From the NCBI RefSeq assembly GCF_020829495.1, contig NZ_JAIVFQ010000037.1, positions 1-64,000 on the forward strand: a stretch of 64,000 nt of DNA, in the 5' to 3' direction. Each line of letters starts with the position of its first letter. Positions within the stretch are counted from its first letter, which is position 1. Positions 1 through 8,258 of the stretch are shown one piece after another. Under the pieces are notes generated by a model. That model was not told the DNA's origin. It worked only from the letters and a program-made list of their open reading frames with translations, and ran no database searches. Made by a program: the position numbers and the translations under genes. Source of the stretch: Nostoc favosum CHAB5714. GTDB lineage: Bacteria; Cyanobacteriota; Cyanobacteriia; Cyanobacteriales; Nostocaceae.

Positions 1-128
1 GAGCGTCGGAACGAGCGTCGGAACGAGCGTCGGAACGAGCGTCGGAACGAGCGTCGGAACGAGCGTCGGAACGAGCGTCGGAACGAGCGTCGGAACGAGC
101 GTCGGAACGAGCGTCGGAACGAGCGTCA
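1..128. repeat. 12-bp tandem repeat array
   Basis: Ten perfect head-to-tail copies of GAGCGTCGGAAC fill the start of the window, followed by a variant copy that runs into GAGCGTCATTACGAATT. The array may extend left beyond the window. The variant tail recurs at the 3' end of the glycosyltransferase gene near 27951-27970, so the unit belongs to a dispersed short repeat family. No coding role is seen. Confidence 0.95.
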
Positions 129-354
129 TTACGAATTAGTAATTATTTGGTCAGGAGCCAGAAGTCAACCAAAAGCGCTATCAGAACACCGCAAGTTACA
201 GCTAAGATTCTCAGACCATGAAAAAACTGGCGTTGCATAATAGAGGGATAAATTGAGGTCATCTACTGTGCAATGTCCATACCGTGGATCTACGGGAATT
301 CGGAAGAATTGTACCTACAGAAGTCTATTTATCCCTCCATTCAACAATGCCACC

Positions 355-912
355 CTATGGCAAAAGTCTCTGAACGGACACTGAAACATCTGCAAATGCT
401 AATGGTGTAACCGTTCCTTGTGTAAGAGTATATTCTTCAACATACTTACCATTTTGAGGGTTTCTGAACACAATCATCTGTTTAGCAGATAAACTTAAAA
501 CCCAATATTCTTGAATCTCAGCCGTCGCATAAATCGCAGCCTTGATCTCCAAGTCCTTGTTTAAGCTTGTCTTGGCAACTTCTACAATCCAGAAGATATC
601 TTTAGGAGCAGGATGGCGATCGTTGTAGGATGATTCTGGAAGTCGAACAATTGCAATATCAGGTTCGGGTTCCGAGTCGGATAGTGTAATAGGCCCATTG
701 AAACGAACATCAGCTTTACCTGATAACAACTCTTCTAAATATTTTGCACCTCGTTTTGCTGTGGTGTAGTGAATTGGGGTTTCTGGACTCATCTCAACAA
801 TTTCGCCTGCTAGCAGTTCCAGATGACGACCACGCAGAATGCCCGCCTCAACCATGCGATGATAGTCGTCTACAGACCATTTAGCCAGGGTTTTCATAGC
901 AGAATTGCTCAC
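355..912 (-). CDS. Uma2 family (DUF820) PD-(D/E)XK nuclease-like protein
   Basis: The protein matches the Uma2/DUF820 family, which is greatly expanded in filamentous cyanobacteria and has a restriction-endonuclease-like fold; the cellular role is unknown. Visible family features are the N-terminal ELLAGEIVEMSP segment (about residues 32-43), the PD of EPDIAIV (84-85), the VEVAKTSL segment with a candidate catalytic Glu at 111, and a following Lys near 124. The usual YWVVD motif reads YWVLS here, so its conserved Asp is replaced. Length (about 185 aa) is normal. The listed start is GTG; an ATG five codons in (897) is equally plausible. It has no operon partner and lies beside decayed insertion sequences. 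Family call is confident; function is not known. Confidence 0.85.
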   Translation of the reverse strand: MSNSAMKTLAKWSVDDYHRMVEAGILRGRHLELLAGEIVEMSPETPIHYTTAKRGAKYLEELLSGKADVRFNGPITLSDSEPEPDIAIVRLPESSYNDRHPAPKDIFWIVEVAKTSLNKDLEIKAAIYATAEIQEYWVLSLSAKQMIVFRNPQNGKYVEEYTLTQGTVTPLAFADVSVSVQRLLP

Positions 913-1238
913 ATTCTTGTGATAGACCTAGTTCAATTTTATGGGTTCTTGGTTGAGAAGCACCCTAATCAACATAAAATTCTGGTCGTGCCAAGCGATC
1001 GCTATTTTAATAACCTCTAGAGGATTTCCAACAAATAAATTATTCAATCTTGTGGGGTATTGTTTATTTCAAAGTCCCTAAGTCTTTAAATGAATATGAT
1101 CAGAGGGGGCATTTAACCCCCTGGTTTGTCTTGCAATTAAGAGTCACCGCCATACCAGAATGGTTGGTGAGCGGGAGTACTTTTGCTGACATCTAGATGG
1201 ACAGGGTTAGCGCGTCTCAAACCCTATTGACAGAGGGA
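913..1238. other. non-coding stretch between Uma2 gene and IS remnant
   Basis: About 325 bp without a credible gene. It contains one HIP1-like GCGATCGC site near 998 and a short GGGGGCATTTAACCCC palindrome near 1106-1122. Nothing else is supported. Confidence 0.5.
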
Positions 1239-1610
1239 TTATGGCAGAGGGTCTGAGTTTGAGAGAGCCGCAGCCAAAACAGAAAGCATATAGCGATGGT
1301 TCATAGCTGCTCGTCGTGATTTTTGGCGAATGCTGCGACGAAAAGATGATTCTCGCTTCTATTGCATTGAGGGCAATGCGACGTAGTAAAGCAAAGTTTT
1401 GTGGGCTGTGCAGAGAACGAATTCGGGACTCATCCTCATGAAAGGTAACATCTAATGTCCAATGAACAGAATTTTCCCTTACACAATGCTGTCGAATTGC
1501 ACTACCAATTTTGTTTGCATCACTGGCGAGACTAGTAATGTAAAATTGCACCACTTGTGTTGTTTTATTCCAATGCTGACTCGAACGTACTACCATCACG
1601 ATTGTTTTTA
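1239..1610 (-). pseudogene. ISAs1-family transposase, 3' remnant with frameshift
   Basis: The translation carries the C-terminal part of ISAs1-family DDE transposases: an HWNKTT segment, YITSLASDANKI, REN-VHWTLDVTFHEDESRIR with the catalytic Glu region, and NFALLRRIALNAI. After NAIE the frame breaks. The +1 frame then continues with the expected basic tail (RESSFRRSIRQKSRRAAMNH) and stops at 1239-1241. The 5' part of the gene is gone: the IS5-type element begins at 1611. Beyond that element, removing one TA restores GLKTIVMV in frame, a segment expected just upstream, for a few codons (about 2493-2515). The gene is therefore interrupted, frameshifted and 5'-truncated, and cannot make an active transposase. 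Confidence 0.85.
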
Positions 1611-2490
1611 GGGCGTGTTTTCAAACTATAGCCACAAAATAATGGAGGCGATCGCGATCATGGCTGTATAATTGGCTGCAAGTTTTTCATATCGGGTGGC
1701 AATGCGACGAAACTGCTTAAGTCGGTTGATGGTGCGCTCAACAACGTTACGTTGACGGTAGATTTCACGGCTAAACGGGCCGCGTCGCGGTTCATTTGAG
1801 AGTCGTGGAATGGTAAGACGAATACCACGACGACGTAGATAATTACGTATTCTCCGACCCGTGTAACCCTTATCTCCGACTAATCGTAAAGGGCGCAAAC
1901 GTGGACGACCTCGCCCAGAACGCTTCACTGCACCTTGTTCCATCAATTGTTCTAAAAAAATTGACTCGTTTCTCTGACCAGGACTGAGGAGAAAAGTTAT
2001 GGGTTTGCCTTTACCCTCACACCGAATGTGTATTTTTGTACTAAAGCCACTCGCGTGTTCGGCCTAGTTTTTCCTCTTCTTCACCCCCTTTTTTCCACCA
2101 GCTGCGTGCTGGTGGGCGCGGACAACTGTGCCATCTACATAATGAACCTGCCAATCTAGGTTGTCTTGTTGATCTGCGATCGCTTGCAGTTGTTCTAAAA
2201 TTTGGTTCCAGACTCCAGCTTTTTGCCATCGGTAAAACCTTGTGGCGACTGTCTGCCACTTTCCATAACGTTCTGGCAGGTCTCGCCAAGGCGCTCCGGT
2301 TCTCAGTATCCAAAGAATGCCATTCACAACTGTGCGGTGGTCATCCTAAAGGCTTACTGTTTTAGGTTTTTGTGCTGGTAGTAACGGTTTTAACCTCTGC
2401 CAACGTTCGTTGCTTAAGTCTCCTCGGTTCATCATCATCACAAAGCGATCGCATCTTTTTTTAGGATATAACGAGTTTGAAAACACGCCC
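1611..2490 (-). mobile_element. IS5-family (IS427-like) insertion sequence, 880 bp
   Basis: The ends are inverted repeats: GGGCGTGTTTTCAAACT at the left and its complement at the right, matching over 17 bp. TA dinucleotides flank both ends (1609-1610 and 2491-2492), as expected for IS427-type elements that duplicate a TA or a short target containing it. Size and transposase type agree with that group. It sits inside an older ISAs1-type gene. The same terminal sequence bounds a shorter non-autonomous element at 13973-14322. Confidence 0.9.
1626..2438 (-). pseudogene. IS5-family transposase, broken by stop and frameshifts
   Basis: Conserved pieces appear in order: MNRGDLSNERWQRLKPLLP at the N-terminus, HRTVVNGILWILRTGAPWRDLP, YVDGTVVRAHQHA, and GDKGYTGRRIRNYL to RNVVERTINRLKQFRRIATRYEK at the C-terminus. 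An in-frame TAG (2346-2348) interrupts the first segment after KTVSL. Near 2041-2100 the frame changes at an A6G5 run and again near the GRTRE/SGFSTK junction. IS427 elements often use one programmed frameshift at an A-rich site, so the A-run may be natural. The in-frame stop and the second shift point to decay. The gene is probably inactive in cis. Confidence 0.85.
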
Positions 2491-2711
2491 TAGCCCTGCT
2501 CCGTTACTGAGACGTTAAAATACTATGGTGTCTTCGTCAGGCTTGCATTGAGGGGATTGGGAGACGTTAAACATTGCAAATAACTAAGTATTATGCTAAA
2601 AAAATAAATTTTATTAATTAAAATGCTAATCATATACTTATAATGTACCATACAATGCCCGACCAAGAACTATGACATCACTATTGGGCTATTTGTTATT
2701 TGTCATTAGCA

Positions 2712-2758
2712 AAGGACAAAGGACAAATGACCAATGACCAATGACCAATGACTAATAA
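2712..2758. repeat. 7-bp short tandem repeats (AATGACC/AATGACT)
   Basis: Copies of AATGACC and AATGACT run right up to the start codon of the ABC ATPase gene, after two copies of AAAGGAC. Arrays of 7-bp units like this are a hallmark of Nostocales genomes. They occupy the place where a ribosome binding site would be expected, and no clear Shine-Dalgarno is visible there. Confidence 0.85.
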
Positions 2759-2761
2759 CTA

Positions 2762-3544
2762 ATGACTGAACCATTGATTGAACTCAAAGGTGTTTCTAAG
2801 TCCTTTGGTAGCCATAAAGTTCTAGATAATGTAGACTTGACCATTTACCGGGGAGAAGCACTAGGGATTATTGGGCCATCAGGTACTGGTAAATCAACAA
2901 TTTTACGGGTAATGGCGGGGTTACTTACTGTCGATGAAGGAGAAATTTATGTACAAGGAGTGCGGCGAGACGGTTTGATTGAGGATGGTGGCCAGCAGGT
3001 TGGCATTGGCATGGTGTTTCAGCAGGCAGCGCTATTTGATTCGCTGACGGTAGAGGAAAATGTGGGATTTTTACTTTATCAAAATTCCAAGCTACCGCGA
3101 TCGCGCATCCAAGATTTGGTAAAAGAAAAATTGGAGATGGTAGGTTTGCCAGCAATAGGCCACCTCTACCCAGCCGAACTTTCCGGGGGAATGCGAAAAC
3201 GGGTAAGTTTTGCCCGTGCGATTATGTCTAATCCCGATGATCCCACAGAAGGCCCAGAAATTCTACTATACGATGAACCAACAGCCGGACTTGATCCCAT
3301 TGCCTCAACAGTAATCGAAGATTTAATCCGCTATTTGCAATGTTTACATGGAGTTTGTAGTACTTATGCTGTTGTTACCCACCAAGACAGCACTATCCGT
3401 CGTACAGCTGATAGACTTATATTTCTCTATGAAGGTAGAGTGCAGTGGCAGGGTACAGTTAGTGAAACATACAACACAGAACATCCTTTGATCAAACAAT
3501 TTCTCAGTGGAAGTGTGCAAGGGCCGATTCAAGTGGTCGGTTAG
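2762..3544 (+). CDS. ABC transporter ATP-binding protein, MlaF-like
   Basis: A 260-aa ATPase of the Mla/Mce lipid-trafficking type. It has Walker A GPSGTGKST (38-46), a Q-loop Gln near 87, the signature LSGGM (140-144), Walker B ILLYDEPTAGLDP (167-179) and the switch His in VVTHQ (207). The signature LSGGMRKRV is typical of MlaF-like ATPases. The MCE-domain gene follows on the same strand 100 bp downstream. Together they are expected to drive phospholipid or other lipid movement between inner and outer membrane or thylakoid systems. A permease (MlaE-like) gene is not in the window. The start directly abuts 7-bp tandem repeats. Confidence 0.9.
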   Translation: MTEPLIELKGVSKSFGSHKVLDNVDLTIYRGEALGIIGPSGTGKSTILRVMAGLLTVDEGEIYVQGVRRDGLIEDGGQQVGIGMVFQQAALFDSLTVEENVGFLLYQNSKLPRSRIQDLVKEKLEMVGLPAIGHLYPAELSGGMRKRVSFARAIMSNPDDPTEGPEILLYDEPTAGLDPIASTVIEDLIRYLQCLHGVCSTYAVVTHQDSTIRRTADRLIFLYEGRVQWQGTVSETYNTEHPLIKQFLSGSVQGPIQVVG

Positions 3545-3644
3545 AAAGTGAGGAGTTAAGAATCAGGAGCGAGAGTTAAATTTACCTCCTAACTCCCAAC
3601 TCATAACTCATAACTCATAACTAATTATTGGGTGGAGAAAAAAA

Positions 3645-5084
3645 ATGCGAGGTCTTATGACAAGCCGCTTCGCGTCTGGGCGAACATTTAGAGAAGGCTC
3701 TGTGGGGTTGTTACTCCTGCTAGGAGTAGGGGTATTTGGATTACTGTTTCTGTGGTTAAATAGATTCACTGCTGCTGGCCGTTCATACAAGGTTATTGTG
3801 GAATTTGCTAACGCTGGCGGAATGCAAAAGGGAGCAACAGTTCGCTATCGAGGCGTTAAGGTAGGAACTATTTCCCAGGTTCGACCAGGGACAAATGCCA
3901 TTGATGTAGAGATTGAAATTGCCCAAACTGACCTACTTCTCCCCCGGAATGTAGTGGTAGAAGCTAATCAAAGCGGATTAATTAGCGAAAGTATCATTGA
4001 CATCACACCAAAAGCACCGTTACCTACTGGGGTTGTGATTGCTAAACCCCTAGATAAAAATTGTGATCCCAGCCTTATAATTTGTAATGGCTCTCGGTTA
4101 AAAGGTCAGATTGGCATCAGTGTTGATGAACTGATTCGCAGTTCAAGTGAGCTAGCTGCTGTATACAATGACCCCAAATTCTATAGAAATGTCAATAGGG
4201 TTCTAGAAACTACCACAGGCGCAGCAACCAGTTTTACTGCGCTAAGTCAGGATTTACAAGGTTTGACCAAGAACTTGCGACAACAACTTAATACGTTTTC
4301 AGCCACTGCTAATTCAGTGCAACGAGCGACAAACCAACTGAGTGCATCTTCAAGTCAAACAATAAATAAATTCGGTGCAACTGCAACTCAAGCAAATCGT
4401 TTGCTCAACAACCTGGATACTTTGTTGACAACAAATCGTTCTTCGCTGGTTGGCGCTTTGAACAATATCACTGAAACCAGCAACCAACTGCGTGTTACAG
4501 TCACTAGCCTATCACCAGCTGTGAATCGATTCACTCAAGGAAAATTAATCAACAATTTAGAAACTCTTTCAGCAAATGCAGCGCAAGCCTCAGCTAATTT
4601 ACGTGATGCTTCAAAAACCTTAAATGACCCAAAGAATGTGGTGCTGCTGCAACAAACTTTAGATTCAGCACGAGTAACGTTTGAAAATAGCCAAAAAATT
4701 ACATCTGATTTGGATGAGTTGACAGGTGATCCTACTTTCCGCCAAAATTTGCGGCAATTAGTGAATGGTCTAAGTAGTTTGGTATCTTCTACACAACAGA
4801 TGCAGCAACAAGTGCAAGTTGCTACTACTCTAGATTCGGTAAAAACTGCTGTGAGCAAACCGAATAATCTAATTCCTACCCCAGCACCAACCCAAGAGGC
4901 GATGTCTAATGACAAGTCGCTACCCGTCTATGAAATTAATCCCTCACCTGCTAATTTTGAAAGTAGCGACACCAACCTTCAACCAACCCCCAGTCCGTCT
5001 ACCCCTAACTCATCCCAAGAAGACCTTTTAAAGCAGCTGCGGGAGTATGGTAAGCAACGGGAGCAACGGGAAACGGGAAAATAG
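3645..5084 (+). CDS. MlaD-like MCE domain protein
   Basis: A 479-aa protein with one N-terminal membrane anchor (about residues 19-39), then a single MCE domain (about 47-125; motifs VEFANAGGMQKGATVRYRGVKVG and ANQSGLISESIIDI). A long helical, Gln/Asn/Ser/Thr-rich region follows (about 160-390), then a Pro/Ser-rich tail. This is the domain plan of cyanobacterial MCE proteins that carry lipids across the periplasm. GGTGGAG lies about 8 nt before the ATG and supports this start. The gap from the ATPase gene holds CATAACT 7-bp repeats, so co-transcription is likely but not proven. Substrate is unknown. Confidence 0.88.
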   Translation: MRGLMTSRFASGRTFREGSVGLLLLLGVGVFGLLFLWLNRFTAAGRSYKVIVEFANAGGMQKGATVRYRGVKVGTISQVRPGTNAIDVEIEIAQTDLLLPRNVVVEANQSGLISESIIDITPKAPLPTGVVIAKPLDKNCDPSLIICNGSRLKGQIGISVDELIRSSSELAAVYNDPKFYRNVNRVLETTTGAATSFTALSQDLQGLTKNLRQQLNTFSATANSVQRATNQLSASSSQTINKFGATATQANRLLNNLDTLLTTNRSSLVGALNNITETSNQLRVTVTSLSPAVNRFTQGKLINNLETLSANAAQASANLRDASKTLNDPKNVVLLQQTLDSARVTFENSQKITSDLDELTGDPTFRQNLRQLVNGLSSLVSSTQQMQQQVQVATTLDSVKTAVSKPNNLIPTPAPTQEAMSNDKSLPVYEINPSPANFESSDTNLQPTPSPSTPNSSQEDLLKQLREYGKQREQRETGK

Positions 5085-5160
5085 GCAATACGGCTTGACC
5101 GAATTTTAGATGGATAATGGAATTGAAAAATTCGTGTTGAAAAGTTTGCCACGGAGTGAT

Positions 5161-5290
5161 AAGAATGTCCGCTTGATTGCTTATTAAACCCGAAGAACCC
5201 CACCCCGCCAAAGCTATGCTTTGTCTCCCCTAAGAGCAAGCGAGGAGGGTGTAATGATTGTGGTTAGCATGACTATTTATGCGGACATGG
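5161..5290 (+). repeat. degenerate copy of the ATATCATGTCCGC inverted-repeat element
   Basis: This stretch starts AATGTCCGCTTGATTGC and ends GCGGACATGG, with the same GAACCCCACCCCGCC interior as the intact copies at 17085, 49889 and 52677. The outer arms and part of the interior have decayed. It is the oldest-looking member of the family here. Confidence 0.8.
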
Positions 5291-5468
5291 GGTCAATCTA
5301 AAATCTAAAATTGTTTGACTCAATGCTGACTAGCAGCTAAACGATTCACTCACCCACCACAAGACCAGCAATTACCAAGCGCCATACTTGGGCAAAATCC
5401 GTGTCGATGTCTCGATCACTCCATTCAGATGCATGGGCTGGATGGTGAAATCGAACCATCGCTTGAAA

Positions 5469-5590
5469 AGACCTCTTGCAAAAGTCCCTAACACCCCACC
5501 CCCAACCCCTAAGAGCTCTTCGGGAGGGGAGCGTTTGCTTTACTCAAATGCGGGGTGGGGTTCTTTATTTTTGATTTATGCAAGAGGTCT
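5469..5590. repeat. AGACCTCTTGCA inverted-repeat element, copy 1
   Basis: A 122-bp element with perfect 12-bp terminal inverted repeats (AGACCTCTTGCA and TGCAAGAGGTCT) and a C-rich/G-rich self-complementary middle. A second copy at 18261-18381 has the same length and ends but a changed centre. It looks like a miniature inverted-repeat element. It lies in a 745-bp gene-free region (5085-5830) where I see no gene besides this and the degenerate element upstream. Confidence 0.9.
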
Positions 5591-5830
5591 AAACACTGCC
5601 TTTGCTGCTGCCTGCGGATCTGTTACCCTAAACTCGTTACTGGAAATACCACTCTCGACGATCGCCAATTGTTATTTTTTAGTCAGATCAGGGAACTCTA
5701 TTAATACGATTCAGTAATTCGTGCAGCGTTGACCAGAGAAAGGCTTTCCGTAGGGTAGCAACTAGTATTGGTTGTTGTAGGTTTATTTGAACTGTGTTGT
5801 AAAAATATTTTGAGTTTTGAGGATCGGCTG

Positions 5831-7135
5831 ATGGATAAATCAATTATTCAGTTGGTTGACGAATTACCGACTGACAATATCACTGTGAAAGTTTTAAAAG
5901 CTCTTGATTATGTAGCACCAGGTGAGTGGAGCAATTTGACGGGATTTGAGAATAATATTCGCAGCATTACTGGAGAAACAGATGCTAAGGTAATTCAGAA
6001 AATCCGCGATCGCGCTGTTGTTCTATACGAAGATCCTCAACAAGGCTATCAGTTCGCAATCAAACTTTATCAAACAATTGATAAGGCAGACACAGCTATG
6101 GCAACGGCGGCTTTAGCGAATAAAGTTAGTGAGAAAATCGGCTTTCTCTCTTTTTTAGGCAAAATTACTCCGAAAGCTGACGTAACTCAATCCATTGACT
6201 TAGTATTGAAAATCGCCGTTGAAATCATCGCCTTTTGCAAACTAAATGGTATTCCTCAACCTAATCCCCAAGAGTTTGCTAATTCCCTCGCTAACAACTA
6301 TCAAAATGCATCCCTAATGCGGATGGTAGCTCTAGTTTGTCTAGACGGAATTTTGCCCTTAGGCCCTGACTTTCTGAGCAAAATTCAAGGAGTTATTAGT
6401 GGTACTGATACTGGTGCAATAACTCAAAATCCGGTTTTTTTAGCTATCAATAACTTTCTACCAGGTAGTAACCCCTCTGATAAAGTTGGTTTTATCAGTC
6501 AAGGTTTCAACTCTGTGCAAGGTTGGATGAATAACTTAGTATCCAAAACAGGCATAACCCCGCAATCAATTTCTAGTCATTTGGGTAATTTTATTCAGAT
6601 TGCTGATGATAATTTAGATTTAGTAGCAGCATTCCTAGATCAAACTACCAATTACTACGAACATACGGGAATTCAAACTGTCGTTCGCAGCTTGATTTTG
6701 CAAGCCTATACTTTAGTAAAAGAGGAAATTAAACAAGAGGAACAAAAGTCTATCCAAGATGTTTCATCTGCTGTTAAGTCAGATAAAAATCAGTATGAAC
6801 TCAGCAAAACAGTAGAAGTCTGGGATAGTGAGGAAGAAGATTGGTATCAGGGAACAATTGAGAAAATCCAAGATGAGCAATTCTTTATTCATTACCTTGG
6901 TTACGGTTCATCTTATAACGAGTGGGTGGGTGAAGATGACATTCGGACTCGCGATCTTCGCTCCTCTGATGACAATGGATATGCAGTGGGTCAAAAGGTA
7001 AAATGTTGGGATGATGACCAAGAGGCTTGGTATTCTGCAACGATTCAGCAAATCCAAGGTCAGCAATACTTTGTTCACTACATTGGTTATGACTCATCCT
7101 ATGATGAGTGGGTTGATAGCGACGAAATTTCCTAA
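5831..7135 (+). CDS. Protein with two C-terminal Tudor-knot (chromo-like) repeats
   Basis: About 434 aa from the preferred ATG, which has GAGGA eight bases upstream; an in-frame upstream start (5768) lacks such a site. The first 310 residues are helical and unfamiliar to me. The C-terminus holds two copies of an approximately 50-residue module (about 318-369 and 383-434). Each has an aromatic-rich core: VEVWDSEEEDWYQGTI with FIHYLGYGSSYNEWV, and VKCWDDDQEAWYSATI with FVHYIGYDSSYDEWV. This is the Tudor-knot/MBT-type fold best known from eukaryotic chromodomain-related proteins. The aromatic residues of both modules are kept, so both could bind a ligand. Ligand and cellular role are unknown. 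Confidence 0.7.
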   Translation: MDKSIIQLVDELPTDNITVKVLKALDYVAPGEWSNLTGFENNIRSITGETDAKVIQKIRDRAVVLYEDPQQGYQFAIKLYQTIDKADTAMATAALANKVSEKIGFLSFLGKITPKADVTQSIDLVLKIAVEIIAFCKLNGIPQPNPQEFANSLANNYQNASLMRMVALVCLDGILPLGPDFLSKIQGVISGTDTGAITQNPVFLAINNFLPGSNPSDKVGFISQGFNSVQGWMNNLVSKTGITPQSISSHLGNFIQIADDNLDLVAAFLDQTTNYYEHTGIQTVVRSLILQAYTLVKEEIKQEEQKSIQDVSSAVKSDKNQYELSKTVEVWDSEEEDWYQGTIEKIQDEQFFIHYLGYGSSYNEWVGEDDIRTRDLRSSDDNGYAVGQKVKCWDDDQEAWYSATIQQIQGQQYFVHYIGYDSSYDEWVDSDEIS

Positions 7136-7144
7136 CTGTTGAAT

Positions 7145-7205
7145 TAGCACAGGGCCGACGAGAGCAATATCTCCGATGGGTTATTTGCTGTCGCGCCCTG
7201 TGCTA
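7145..7205 (+). terminator. long hairpin after Tudor-knot gene
   Basis: Ten bases after the stop codon, arms of about 21 nt starting TAGCACAGGGC and ending GCCCTGTGCTA form an imperfect stem with a smaller AGCAA/TTGCT step inside. A T-run (ATTTTT) comes about 10 nt after the stem. It could end transcription, or be another inverted-repeat element. Confidence 0.45.
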
Positions 7206-7261
7206 GCATACAGCATTTTTCAAAATTTATAATTGAAGAATAATTCTCTTAGTCAGAATTC

Positions 7262-7428
7262 AGGGCTATTTCATTCTCATCTAGCCCGCCTCAGAATGAA
7301 TTCTGAGTCTAATAGCGAAAGTCATCTAAAGATGACTGAGAAAAGGTTATAGTCTGTTTTAACGGACTTTAGCTAAAAGCCAAAGAACTTTAGTTCTGGG
7401 CGGTTTATGTATAGAATGAAATAGCCCT
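7262..7428 (+). repeat. 167-bp four-hairpin mobile element, copy 1
   Basis: The ends AGGGCTATTTCATTCT and its complement form terminal inverted repeats. A 10-bp direct repeat AGTCAGAATT (7251-7260 and 7429-7438) flanks it, consistent with target duplication. The interior folds as nested stems: an outer CCGCC/GGCGG stem, then hairpins with arms TCAGAAT/ATTCTGA, GTCATCT/AGATGAC, AGTCTGTT/AACGGACT and AGAACT/AGTTCT. A copy of equal length, inverted, lies at 20064-20230, and a shorter relative at 40938-41065. Confidence 0.88.
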
Positions 7429-7436
7429 AGTCAGAA

Positions 7437-7829
7437 TTACTGTTGAGATAAGAATGGTTCAAATAAATGATAAGCCTGATAATTACGAAAATGTCTAGCG
7501 TATAAGTCAACACCATCACTAGCCGATTCAAAGCCATCATCTAATACTGAATTCACATCTATTACCTTTTTCAAAGACCAGGTAATAGTTTCTCCATCCT
7601 CATTTTTATAGCTGACTTCTTCTTTTTTAGCATAACTTATAGCCTTTTCTTTGGCTTTTTCTAAAGAACTAGATTTGAGCAAAACAAAGCATTCCTGGTA
7701 CAACGGTTGATAATCCGGTGCATCGGAGGATGATTCATAAAGAATTACGGCAATGTAGAAGGATTCCGTTTTATCTGCACTTTCGGGTTTCATCCAATAT
7801 CCTCCGAGACTACTTCTTGAATCTACCAT
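7437..7829 (-). CDS. DUF4288 domain protein
   Basis: A 130-aa protein resembling the DUF4288 family: FYIAVILYESSSDAPDYQPLYQ, the FVLLKSSSLEKAKEKAISYA stretch, YKNEDGETITWSLKKVIDV and a terminal helix. Family function is unknown. The stop codon lies at the edge of the 10-bp direct repeat flanking the upstream mobile element, so the element inserted immediately beside the 3' end. The next minus-strand gene ends 13 bp upstream of this start, so the two may be co-transcribed. Confidence 0.75.
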   Translation of the reverse strand: MVDSRSSLGGYWMKPESADKTESFYIAVILYESSSDAPDYQPLYQECFVLLKSSSLEKAKEKAISYAKKEEVSYKNEDGETITWSLKKVIDVNSVLDDGFESASDGVDLYARHFRNYQAYHLFEPFLSQQ

Positions 7830-7842
7830 CGTTCAATAACTT

Positions 7843-8154
7843 CTAAGCCCTTTTGCCAGGGGCTGATTTATCGTTTTTGATGTCTTCTAAATAGGAGTTT
7901 AAATACTGGCTGGGAAACTCCCGTCTAATTGATGCTTTGCAGCACGTACTAATAAAAGTATCAGCAAATAAACTTAAGTTGTCGTTTGCTTCACAACTGC
8001 CACCTGGTCTAACTTGACTTATTACCAAGGACAGCTTGAATAAATGTGCATTCAATGAATATGTTACAGTCTGGGAATGGGTGGCCATCGGTTGCAGAAT
8101 CAATCCCACAACGAAAAGACCGACCAGTGGGTTAGGTAGAGGTTTTTGTAACAT
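7843..8154 (-). CDS. small secreted protein, unknown
   Basis: A 103-aa product with a plausible N-terminal signal peptide (hydrophobic stretch LVGLFVVGLIL, then a likely cleavage region near THSQT). The mature part has three Cys (one in GGSCEAN and a CC pair), suggesting a small exported protein with disulfides. I do not recognise a family. It lies just upstream of the DUF4288 gene on the same strand. Coding status is moderately supported by the signal peptide and spacing only. Confidence 0.5.
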   Translation of the reverse strand: MLQKPLPNPLVGLFVVGLILQPMATHSQTVTYSLNAHLFKLSLVISQVRPGGSCEANDNLSLFADTFISTCCKASIRREFPSQYLNSYLEDIKNDKSAPGKRA

Positions 8155-8258
8155 CAGGAAACAAACTCTTTTTAATTACAAATTATTTTGACACTTGCGC
8201 TACGATATCCCCTATTGCCTTTGTGCAATCTATATGAGGAGTAGTACAGGTCAAACAC

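Noticed and set aside
823..1020. Short plus-strand reading frame over the Uma2 gene start
   Set aside because: It overlaps the confident Uma2 gene, has no family features and no ribosome binding site.
5388..5717. 109-codon reading frame
   Set aside because: It runs straight through the AGACCTCTTGCA element; no conserved protein features.
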